DNA of 25,090 nt from positions 1 through 25,090 of the forward strand of contig DASTKT010000061.1 in the NCBI GenBank assembly GCA_035715725.1. Reading direction: 5' to 3'. The notes beneath the pieces were generated by a model, which saw only the letters and a list, made by a program, of their open reading frames with translations, had not been told where the DNA came from and did no database searches. A program made the position numbers and the translations under genes. Source of the DNA: JADGGV01 sp035715725. Its GTDB lineage: Bacteria > Gemmatimonadota > Gemmatimonadetes > Longimicrobiales > RSA9. Shown here piece by piece: positions 13,609 to 20,257 of this stretch (position 1 is its first letter; each line of letters starts with the position of its first letter).

Positions 13609-13619
13609 GGGCGGGGTCC

Positions 13620-13668
13620 GGCGGCGCCGTCGCGGCGGGCGAGGGGCCCCTCGGGCGACGGCGCCGCC
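13620..13668. terminator. bidirectional terminator-like hairpin with internal palindrome
   Basis: GGCGGCGCCGTCGC (13620-13633) pairs perfectly with GCGACGGCGCCGCC (13655-13668), a 14-bp stem. Its 21-base loop itself contains the 12-base palindrome GAGGGGCCCCTC (13641-13652). It lies exactly between the stop codons of two convergent genes. No T-tract follows on either strand, so termination is inferred from position and stability. Confidence 0.7.
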
Positions 13669-13677
13669 ATCGGAGGG

Positions 13678-15669
13678 TCAGCGCAGGCGGGCCGGCGGCT
13701 CCGGCGTCGCCGCGACGGTCCCCTCCAGCCAGCCGAGCGCGCCGATCCGCTCCGCGAGCCGGACGAAGCCGCGGCGGTACTCCCCGGGATCCTCGCCCAG
13801 GCCGGCGCGGGCCAGTGCCAGCACCTGGTCGAGGCTGGCCGCGCCGCGGTGCTCCGAGCCGCGCAGCAGCATCCCGAGCTCCGCCACGGCGGCGGCGAAG
13901 CGGAAGTCTCCCGACGGCGCGCGGCCGCCATCGAGGACCGGCTGCTCGAGCAGCTTGCTGCGCGCGCCGTCCGGGTCCTTGTAGCGCACCTTCAGGAAGA
14001 GCAGCTCCGGGTGCGACGCGGCGTCCGCCGCCACCCGCGTGCGCTGGTAGCGCAGCGAGTCGGGTACGCGGACGGGCGTGTCGGACGCCGCGCCGGCCGG
14101 GATGAGCTCGTACAGCGCCGTCACCGCGTGGCCGGCGCCGAGCTCGCCGGCATCCTTCGCGTCGTCGTTGAAGTCCTCGCTCGCGAGCAGCCGGTTCTCG
14201 TAGCCGATCAGCCGGTACGCCCGCACGCGCGCCGGGTTGAACTCGACCTGGATCTTCACGTCCTTCGCCACGGTGTGCAGCGTTCCGCCCATCTCGTGGA
14301 CCAGGACCTTGCGCGCCTCGAGCAGGTCGTCGATGTAGGCGTAGTTGCCGTTCCCGTGGTCGGCGAGCTGCTCCATCTTCGAGTCCTTCAGGTTCCCGGT
14401 GCCGAAGCCGAGCACGGTGAGGAACGTCCCCTCCTTCCGCTTCTCCTCGATCAGGCGGACCATCTCGGCGTCGCTGGACGGGCCGACGTTGAAGTCGCCA
14501 TCGGTGGCGAGGATGACGCGGTTGTTGCCGCCGGCGCGGAAATTCTCGCGCGCCACGCGGTAGGCCAGCTCGAGCCCCGCGCCGCCGGCCGTCGAGCCGC
14601 CGGCCTCCAGGCGCGAGATCGCCTCCCGGATCACCTCCTTGCGGTCCCCGGGCGTCGGCGGCAGCACGAGCCCCGCCGCTCCGGCGTAGACGACGAGGGC
14701 GACCCGGTCCTCCGGCCGCAGCTCGTTGACCAGCAGCTCCAGCGACGACTTCACCAGCGGCAGCTTGTCCGGTTCGTCCATCGACCCGGAGACGTCCACC
14801 AGGAACACCAGGTTGCTCGGCGGCAGCCTGTCCGCCGCCACGCTGGGCGCCCGGAGCAGCAGGCGCACGAGCCGGTGCGCCGGCGCCCACGGCGCGGGCG
14901 CGACCTCCGTCACGACGGCGAGCGGCCGCCCGGCGGGCGGCTCCGGCGCGTCGAACGTGAAGTAGTTGACCATCTCCTCGATGCGCACCGCGTCCGCCGG
15001 CGGACGCTGCCCCTCCGCCACGAAACGCCGCAGGTTGCTGTACGACGCCCGGTCGACGTCGATCGAGAACGTCGACAGCGGGTTCGCCGTCACCGCCAGG
15101 AACGGGTTCTCGTCGATGCGGGCGTACGCCTCGGTGTTGAACGCGGTGTCGCGCCGGCCGCCGGCGCGCGGCGCGGCGGCCCGGTCCGCCAGGCCGGGCG
15201 GCGCCGCGGACGCCGCCGCCATCGCCGTCCGGCCCACCGCCGCGCGACGCTGGGCGAGGATCGCCCGCGGAGCCGCCGCGGTCTTGGTCACCCCCGTCAC
15301 CACGGCCTCGTCGAGCGCCACGGCGGCCGGCGCGAGCGCGAAGTCCACGCGCACGGAGTCGCCGCGCGGCCGCACGCTCCGCGGCTGCCGCGCGTAGCCG
15401 ATCATCTGCGCGGCCAGCTCGAGCCGGCCGGAGCGGGGGAGCGGCGCGTCCAGCCGGTAGCTGCCGTCGGCGCGGGTCAGCGCGCCCGCCGGCCCGCCCA
15501 CCACCGCCACCTGCGCCCCCGCCAGCGGGCGGCCGGTGGCGGCGTCGGTGACGCGGCCGGTGATGTGGAGGGTGGTCCCGATCGGCGGCCGGGTGTCCGG
15601 CTTCAGCGCGTAGAGCGCCGGCGCGAACAGCGCCGGTGCGGCCAGGACGGCGAGGATGAGCCTGCGCAT
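13678..15669 (-). CDS. exported vWA protein (YfbK-like) with carboxypeptidase-regulatory domain
   Basis: A 663-residue protein. Residues 1-21 are a hydrophobic signal or anchor (RRLILAVLAAPALFAPALYA). Residues about 36-113 are a CarboxypepD_reg-like beta sandwich (ITGRVTDAATGRPLAGAQVAVVG), ending with LDEAVVTGV as in SusC/RagA receptors. Residues about 175-240 are the vWA N-terminal domain (FNTEAYARIDENPFLAV, then FSIDVDRASYSNLRRF). The vWA domain follows with MIDAS D292-V-S-G-S297 and a DGDFNVG loop. The C-terminal region (IQVEFNPARVRAYRLIGYEN; FNDDAKDAGELGAGHAVTAL) matches the DUF3520-type tail of YfbK proteins. The function is unknown; metal-dependent protein binding at the envelope is likely. 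The start at 15669 has GGAGGAGG upstream, and the extension to 15750 is rejected. The upstream hypothetical ends 86 bp away on the same strand. Confidence 0.9.
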   Translation of the reverse strand: MRRLILAVLAAPALFAPALYALKPDTRPPIGTTLHITGRVTDAATGRPLAGAQVAVVGGPAGALTRADGSYRLDAPLPRSGRLELAAQMIGYARQPRSVRPRGDSVRVDFALAPAAVALDEAVVTGVTKTAAAPRAILAQRRAAVGRTAMAAASAAPPGLADRAAAPRAGGRRDTAFNTEAYARIDENPFLAVTANPLSTFSIDVDRASYSNLRRFVAEGQRPPADAVRIEEMVNYFTFDAPEPPAGRPLAVVTEVAPAPWAPAHRLVRLLLRAPSVAADRLPPSNLVFLVDVSGSMDEPDKLPLVKSSLELLVNELRPEDRVALVVYAGAAGLVLPPTPGDRKEVIREAISRLEAGGSTAGGAGLELAYRVARENFRAGGNNRVILATDGDFNVGPSSDAEMVRLIEEKRKEGTFLTVLGFGTGNLKDSKMEQLADHGNGNYAYIDDLLEARKVLVHEMGGTLHTVAKDVKIQVEFNPARVRAYRLIGYENRLLASEDFNDDAKDAGELGAGHAVTALYELIPAGAASDTPVRVPDSLRYQRTRVAADAASHPELLFLKVRYKDPDGARSKLLEQPVLDGGRAPSGDFRFAAAVAELGMLLRGSEHRGAASLDQVLALARAGLGEDPGEYRRGFVRLAERIGALGWLEGTVAATPEPPARLR

Positions 15670-15754
15670 GGATGCCTCCTCCGGAGGTCTCGGGGGCGCC
15701 TCGACTGCGGTCTCATCCGGAGAGGACGGCGGAGCGAGGCATCCATGCACACGG

Positions 15755-16303
15755 CTAGCGCACCCCGGCGCGCACGCCGGCCACGATCGTCGCCACGAGC
15801 GTGATGTGGTCCATTCGTTCCAGCTCGGCCGCGGTCGCCGCGGAGAGCGCGTAGCCGCGGACGATGTTGCGCAGGTGGCCGGCAGCCATGGCGTTGAGCT
15901 GGCTGCGCAGCACGTCCTCCCCCTCGGCGTAGACGGCGAACGGGTCGAGCACGGCGCCGCCCGGCGGGATGCCTGCGCCGCCGGGCCGGGGCGCGGGCCC
16001 CGGGAACGCCGGCACCGCCGGAGCGACGGGCTCCCGCGGCGCCAGCGGCGGCCGGAGCGCCCGCTCGAGCGCGCCGTCCAGGTACGCGTTGCCGAGACCC
16101 GTCGCCCAGTACGCCAGCTCGTCGCGGCCGGGCTGCGTCGTCTCCCGGCCGGTGCGCACCGGCGTCCGTCCGTCGACGGGGTGGAACTCGATCCACCCCT
16201 CCCACGACCCGTCCTCGCGCGCGCGGCCGCAGGCCTGCGCCAGGTACGCCCGTCCGTCCGGCGCCGTCTGCGCTCCCTGGAAGCGCACGATCACTTCCGC
16301 CAT
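15755..16303 (-). CDS. conserved hypothetical protein
   Basis: A 182-residue soluble protein. The N-terminal part (MAEVIVRFQGAQTAPDGRAY, then GRAREDGSWEGWIEFHP and GRTPVRTGRETTQPGRDELA) reads as a compact beta domain. The sequence then passes through a Pro-rich linker (APAVPAFPGPAPRPGG, about 117-132) to a C-terminal helical part (LDPFAVYAEGEDVLRSQLNA, then MAAGHLRNIVRGYALS). Both halves look conserved rather than random, and the phrase 'DPFAVYAEGEDVLRxxLxAxxxxHLRNIVRxY' recurs in bacterial hypotheticals as I recall; the function is unknown. AGGGTGAG lies before the ATG at 16303, and the frame back to 16369 is rejected. It precedes the vWA gene on the minus strand with an 85-bp gap, so co-transcription is possible. 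Confidence 0.75.
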   Translation of the reverse strand: MAEVIVRFQGAQTAPDGRAYLAQACGRAREDGSWEGWIEFHPVDGRTPVRTGRETTQPGRDELAYWATGLGNAYLDGALERALRPPLAPREPVAPAVPAFPGPAPRPGGAGIPPGGAVLDPFAVYAEGEDVLRSQLNAMAAGHLRNIVRGYALSAATAAELERMDHITLVATIVAGVRAGVR

Positions 16304-16406
16304 CGTCTCACCCTCCTGCCCGCGTCCAGCCTGCCGGCGGCGATGTGGCAACTTCGTGGCCATCGCCACCGGGCCGCGCCGCCTTCCGCGCGTCCGCTCG
16401 CAGGTC

Positions 16407-16412
16407 TAGATT
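16407..16412 (+). promoter_or_regulatory. TAnnTT promoter-like element, TAGATT
   Basis: GTCTAGATTTCTCC is an AT-rich island in GC-rich surroundings, with a TTC about 20 bases upstream. It is nearly the same as the minus-strand element before the serine hydrolase (CCTAGATTACGG). If used, it would start a leader of roughly 130 bases for the metallophosphatase, containing the repeats at 16416-16520. Confidence 0.5.
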
Positions 16413-16415
16413 TCT

Positions 16416-16520
16416 CCGCGAACGCGCCCGCGCCCGGAGCCGTTCCCCGCGAACGCGCCCGCGTCCGCGCCCGGCGAAGCCGTTCCCGCGAACGCGCCCA
16501 CGCCCGGCGCGGCTCCCGTG
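16416..16520 (+). repeat. three imperfect 32-40 bp direct repeats in a presumed 5' leader
   Basis: Copies begin near 16416, 16447 and 16486. Each starts CGCGAACGCGCCC(G/A)CG and continues into CCCGG and AGCCGTTCCC or a variant of it; the middle copy has an extra CGTCCG insertion. Each core contains the self-complementary CGCG-AA-CGCG hairpin. They lie between the TAGATT element and the metallophosphatase start, and fill most of the 244-bp gap from 16304 to 16547. Confidence 0.75.
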
Positions 16521-16547
16521 TCCGCTAACCCGCTCCCGATGGGATCC

Positions 16548-18149
16548 ATGCCGCTCCACGTCCGCGTCCCGGGCGCGCGCCGCGCCGCGCTCGCCGGCTG
16601 CGTCGTCGCCCTGCTGGCGCCGGCGTTCGCCGCCGCGCAGCAGCGAGGCCGGACGCCCGAGCTGACCGTCATCCAGCTCAACGACATCTACCGCATCGAC
16701 GGCGTGCAGCAGGGCCGCGCCGGCGGCCCCGGCCGCGTCGCCACGCTGATTTCGCGCGCCGAAGCGGAGACCGGGCGGCCGGTCGTCGTGCTGCATGCCG
16801 GCGACTTCATCGCGCCCTCGCTCGAGAGCCGCTACTTCCGCGGCCGCCAGATGATCGACGCGATGAACCTGCTCGATGCCCGCGCGCCGCTCCTGGCGGT
16901 GCCCGGCAACCACGAGTTCGACGAGAAGCGCCCGGACATGCTGGCCGGCGCCATCGCCCCGTCGCGCTTCACCTGGCTCGGCTCGAACCTGGCGCTCCAC
17001 ACGGGCGACGCCGCGGCCGACGCGCGCCTGCGCCGCGACACGATCCTTACCGCCGGCCGGCTCCGGGTCGGCGTCTTCGCGCTCACGTTCCTCGACGCGC
17101 CGCGGCCGTACGCGCAGGCCGACAGCGACGTCGTCGCGGCGGCGGAGCGGCAGATCCGCGCGCTCGAGGCGGCCGGCGCGAACGTCATCGTCGGCCTCAC
17201 GCACCTCGATTTCCGGACGGACCAGCGCGTGGCGCGGCTGCGGGCGCGGCACCCGCGCTTCCTGTGGATCGCCGGCGGGCACGAGCACCAGCTCATCCAC
17301 CAGCCGCTGACGAAGCGGACCGCGCTCATCACGAAGGGGGACTCCAACGCGCGCCGCGTCTGGCGCGTCGCGCTCGGTCTCGACGGCAAGCGGCCGTGGG
17401 TGCGCGAGGATTCCGTGCCGCTCGACGCAACCACGCCGGTCGACGAGGCGTACGGACGGGAGGTCGCGGCCGCGTACCGCGACTCGATGCTCGCGAAAGT
17501 ACCGTTCTACCAGGCCGTCATCGGCCGCTCCGCCGTGCCGCTCGACGGCACCGAGGAGACGGTCCGCGGCGCCGAGAGCAACTGGGCCGACTGGCTGACC
17601 GACCTGATGCGCACCGCGTTCCCGGACGACACCGCCGACATCGCCGTGCTGAACGGCGGCGCGATCCGCGTCGACGACGTCTTCCGCGACACGATCCGCT
17701 GGGAGCAGCTCGCCCGCACGTTCGGCTTCCCGACCCGCGTCGGCCTGGTCCGCGTCACCGGCGCCGATGTCCGTGAGATGCTCGAGCACTCCGTCTCCGG
17801 CAACGCGGGGGAGGGGCGCTTCCTCCAGGTCTCCGGCCTCGCCTTCACGTTCGACCGCCGGCGCGCCGAGGGCCAGCGCGTCCTCGCCGTCCGCACCGGG
17901 AAGCCCGGCGCCTGGACCGACCTCGTCGCCGACTCGACGTACCTCGTGGCCGTGCCGGATTACATCTACGCCGGTGGCGACGGCTACACCTTCGCGTCCC
18001 GCGCCTCCCGCCGCGTGCCGCCCGGCCCCGACCTCAAGCTCATGGCCTTCGACGCGCTGGCCGGCGCCTTCGCGCGCGGCGAGGCCATCGCGCCGAAGGT
18101 CGAGGGCCGGATCGTGGAGGTCGGCGTGGCCGCGAAGGCCAGTCCCTAG
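16548..18149 (+). CDS. exported bifunctional metallophosphatase/5'-nucleotidase
   Basis: A 533-residue periplasmic or secreted hydrolase of the 5'-nucleotidase/2',3'-cyclic phosphodiesterase family. The signal peptide spans about 1-30 (ALAGCVVALLAPAFAAA, then QQRG). The two-metal phosphatase domain has LNDIYRIDG (44-52), VVVLHAGDFIAPS (79-91), PGNHEFD (119-125), GLTHLDF and GGHEHQ. The family's first metal motif is normally N-D-x-H; here the His is Tyr (NDIY), a variant shared by a known subfamily. The C-terminal substrate domain has AVLNGGAIRVDDVF and DYIYAGGDGYTF. It probably dephosphorylates extracellular nucleotides. Starts at 16518 (GTG) and 16539 are possible; 16548 is preferred because GGGA precedes it and it gives a normal signal peptide. 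The stop overlaps the ribosome-binding site of the PrsW gene. Confidence 0.9.
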   Translation: MPLHVRVPGARRAALAGCVVALLAPAFAAAQQRGRTPELTVIQLNDIYRIDGVQQGRAGGPGRVATLISRAEAETGRPVVVLHAGDFIAPSLESRYFRGRQMIDAMNLLDARAPLLAVPGNHEFDEKRPDMLAGAIAPSRFTWLGSNLALHTGDAAADARLRRDTILTAGRLRVGVFALTFLDAPRPYAQADSDVVAAAERQIRALEAAGANVIVGLTHLDFRTDQRVARLRARHPRFLWIAGGHEHQLIHQPLTKRTALITKGDSNARRVWRVALGLDGKRPWVREDSVPLDATTPVDEAYGREVAAAYRDSMLAKVPFYQAVIGRSAVPLDGTEETVRGAESNWADWLTDLMRTAFPDDTADIAVLNGGAIRVDDVFRDTIRWEQLARTFGFPTRVGLVRVTGADVREMLEHSVSGNAGEGRFLQVSGLAFTFDRRRAEGQRVLAVRTGKPGAWTDLVADSTYLVAVPDYIYAGGDGYTFASRASRRVPPGPDLKLMAFDALAGAFARGEAIAPKVEGRIVEVGVAAKASP

Positions 18150-18157
18150 GAGCTCGA

Positions 18158-19234
18158 ATGGTCCGGAAGGGGAGGGTCACCGGCTGGACGCTGGGAAGCA
18201 TCGTCGCCACGGCGGTGCTCGGCGTGCTGTCGCTGTCGATCATCGCGAGCGGGACCGGCGACCGGGGCTTCCTCTGGGGCGCCGCCCTCGCGATCCTGCC
18301 CGTGCCGGTCTACCTCGCCATCGCGCTCTGGCTCGACCGCTTCGAGCCGGAGCCCGGCTGGATGCTGTCGCGCTCCTTCTTCTGGGGCGCCACCAGCGCC
18401 GTGTTCCTCGCGCTGCTCGTGAACAGCGCCGTCGCCGACGCCGCGGTCCGCTCCTTCGGCGACGGCGCGGGCGAGGCCGCCGCCGCGCTGCTCTCCGCGC
18501 CGCTCGTCGAGGAGCTGGCCAAGGCCGTCGTGCTCGTGCAGTTCTTCCGCCGCTACCCCGACGAGTTCGACGACGTGACCGACGGCGTCGTGTACGCGGC
18601 GATGGTCGGGCTCGGCTTCGCCATGGTCGAGAACATCCAGTACTACGGCCAGGGGCTGCGCGACACGGGCCGGATGCCGTACGACGTGCTGGTCGTGCGC
18701 GGCGTGCTCTCGCCGTACGCGCACCCGCTCTTCACGGCCATGACGGGGATCGGCCTCGGCGTGGCGCGCGAGGCCCCGGCGGGCCGGCTGCGCCGCCTGG
18801 CGCCGCTCGCCGGATTCCTCGCCGCCGTCACGCTCCACTTCCTCTGGAACCTGTCCGCCGAGATCGACGCGTTCCGCACCATCTACGCGGTCGTCATGGT
18901 CCCGACGTTCGCGCTCACGCTCGGCCTCGTCGGCCGCTCGCTCGCCCGCGAGCGGCGCGTGATCCGCGAGCACCTGCGTCCCTACGTCGCCGCCGGCGTC
19001 CTGAGCGAGGCCGACGTGCTGCGCCTCTCCAGCCTGGGGGGCCGCCTGCGCGCCTCGCTGCGCGCGCTCCTCCGCGGCGGCCCCGCCGGCTACCTGCGCC
19101 ACCTGCGCTACCGTCGCACCGCCTGCGAGCTCGCGTTCCACGGCTGGCGCGTCTCGCGCGGGATCTCGTCCGGTCCGGTGGAGGACGCGTTCCGCGCGGA
19201 CGAGCTGGTGGCGAGGATGCGGGCGGCGGACTAG
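18158..19234 (+). CDS. PrsW-family intramembrane metalloprotease-like protein
   Basis: A 358-residue polytopic membrane protein with about eight hydrophobic segments in the first 255 residues. PrsW/CPBP-like motifs are in order: WLDRFEPEPGWML (58-70), the glutamate pair in PLVEELAKAVV (E118/E119), DGVVYAAMVGLGFAMVENIQ (142-161), AHPLFTAMTG (188-197) and LHFLWN (226-231). The Glu and His residues are the presumed metal and catalytic residues. The C-terminal 100 residues are basic and cytosolic, lacking membrane segments. In Bacillus, PrsW cleaves an anti-sigma factor; the substrate here is unknown and no anti-sigma gene is adjacent. AGGAG at 18148-18152 overlaps the upstream stop codon, so it is probably translated from the metallophosphatase transcript. 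Confidence 0.87.
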   Translation: MVRKGRVTGWTLGSIVATAVLGVLSLSIIASGTGDRGFLWGAALAILPVPVYLAIALWLDRFEPEPGWMLSRSFFWGATSAVFLALLVNSAVADAAVRSFGDGAGEAAAALLSAPLVEELAKAVVLVQFFRRYPDEFDDVTDGVVYAAMVGLGFAMVENIQYYGQGLRDTGRMPYDVLVVRGVLSPYAHPLFTAMTGIGLGVAREAPAGRLRRLAPLAGFLAAVTLHFLWNLSAEIDAFRTIYAVVMVPTFALTLGLVGRSLARERRVIREHLRPYVAAGVLSEADVLRLSSLGGRLRASLRALLRGGPAGYLRHLRYRRTACELAFHGWRVSRGISSGPVEDAFRADELVARMRAAD

Positions 19235-19239
19235 CGCTC

Positions 19240-20103
19240 CTACCGCCCCGCCGCCGCCATCGCACCCGCCCCGAGCTGCGCCATCATCCCGGCCAGGTCG
19301 AAGTACTCCCGCCCGGCGCTCACTCGCCCGTCCGGCCCGAACTCGAAGACGTCGACGAGCGCGATCTCGACCGGCCGGCCGGTCGGGGCCAGGATCGAGC
19401 CGTCCGGCGCGGGGAGCGGGCCGGTGTGCGTGCCGCGGCCGACGAACTCGACCACCACGCGCTGGCCGCTCGCCGTCACGCTGCGCACGTCCGCGTGCCC
19501 GTCCGGGAACGCCGTCGCCCACGTCTCGGCGAAGCGGCGGTAGCCGTCATGGCCGCGGAAGCGCGCACCGAGCGGGACGACGGTCCAGTCCACGTCCTCG
19601 GTCGTCGCCGCCACCTCGCGGTCGAAGTCGCGCGCGTTCCAGGCCGCGTACATCGCCCGCGCCGTGGCCGCGAGGTCGAGCCCGGCCGCGGCCGCGGGCG
19701 CCGCGCCGAGCTGCTGCAGCACGCCGAGCAGGTCCATCGTCACCCAGTTGCCGGCGACCTCCCCGTCGGCGATGCGCCAGAAATCCACGTAACGCGCCTC
19801 GACGCGGCGGCCGGTCGCCGGCACGCCCAGGAACTCGCCCTGGTGCGTGCCCCGCCAGACGCCGCGCGTGGCCACCGTGTCGCCGTCCTCGATGAGCTGC
19901 TCGACGTCCAGCGACAGGTCGGGGAACGCCGCGAGGAACGCCTCGCAGCCGGCGCGGAACCCCGCCGCGTCCAGCGGCGTGGGCAGCAGCCCCACGTTCG
20001 TGAAGCCGGGCGCCAGCAGTCCCGGGAGCGGGTCCAGGTCGTGGCCGTTCACCACCTCGCCGAAGAAGCGGCGTACGGGGTCGGAAACGCTCGTGATGGG
20101 CAT
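19240..20103 (-). CDS. tandem SnoaL-like (NTF2-fold) protein
   Basis: A 287-residue cytoplasmic protein made of two homologous SnoaL/polyketide-cyclase-like domains. Domain 1 (about 5-135) has RRFFGEVVNGHDLDPLPGLL, GFRAGCEAFLAAFPDLSLDV and GVWRGTHQGEFLGVPATGRR, then VDFWRIADGEVAGNW. Domain 2 (about 143-285) has ATARAMYAAWNARDFDREVA, YRRFAETWATAFPDGHADV and FVGRGTHTGPLPAPDGS, then VDVFEFGPDGRVSAGREYFD. Each copy carries the family G-T-H-x-G turn and ends in a matching Leu-Gly-rich tail (LLGVLQQLGA, LAGMMAQLGA), so an internal duplication is clear. Members can be cyclases, isomerases or non-enzymatic ester cyclase-like proteins; no specific reaction is assignable. GGAGG precedes the ATG at 20103. 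The gene is convergent with PrsW, with only five bases between stops. Confidence 0.85.
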   Translation of the reverse strand: MPITSVSDPVRRFFGEVVNGHDLDPLPGLLAPGFTNVGLLPTPLDAAGFRAGCEAFLAAFPDLSLDVEQLIEDGDTVATRGVWRGTHQGEFLGVPATGRRVEARYVDFWRIADGEVAGNWVTMDLLGVLQQLGAAPAAAAGLDLAATARAMYAAWNARDFDREVAATTEDVDWTVVPLGARFRGHDGYRRFAETWATAFPDGHADVRSVTASGQRVVVEFVGRGTHTGPLPAPDGSILAPTGRPVEIALVDVFEFGPDGRVSAGREYFDLAGMMAQLGAGAMAAAGR

Positions 20104-20213
20104 GGGAGGACCTCCGGGGAAGGGGGCGCGCCGGGCGCGCCGTGGCGACGCAACCGCTCGCCATCCGTACGCCGCCCCCCGCCCGCCGGATTGCTCCGCC
20201 CGCGCGGCGACGG

Positions 20214-20221
20214 TACCTTTG
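20214..20221 (+). promoter_or_regulatory. FCB-type promoter candidate, TACCTTTG with TTG 20 bases upstream
   Basis: TACCTTTG fits the Bacteroidetes -7 consensus TAnnTTTG exactly. TTG at 20191-20193 lies 20 bases upstream, matching the -33 TTTG spacing of 19-21. It is placed 37 bases before the S9 peptidase start, between divergent genes (154-bp spacer). Confidence 0.55.
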
Positions 20222-20257
20222 CGGCTCCATTCCGGGGAGCCCACACGGAGGAGCCTC

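Noticed and set aside
13849..15804. Long plus-strand open frame opposite the vWA gene
   Set aside because: Arg/His/Val/Gln-rich shadow; the minus strand carries clear vWA and carboxypeptidase-regulatory motifs and a strong ribosome-binding site.
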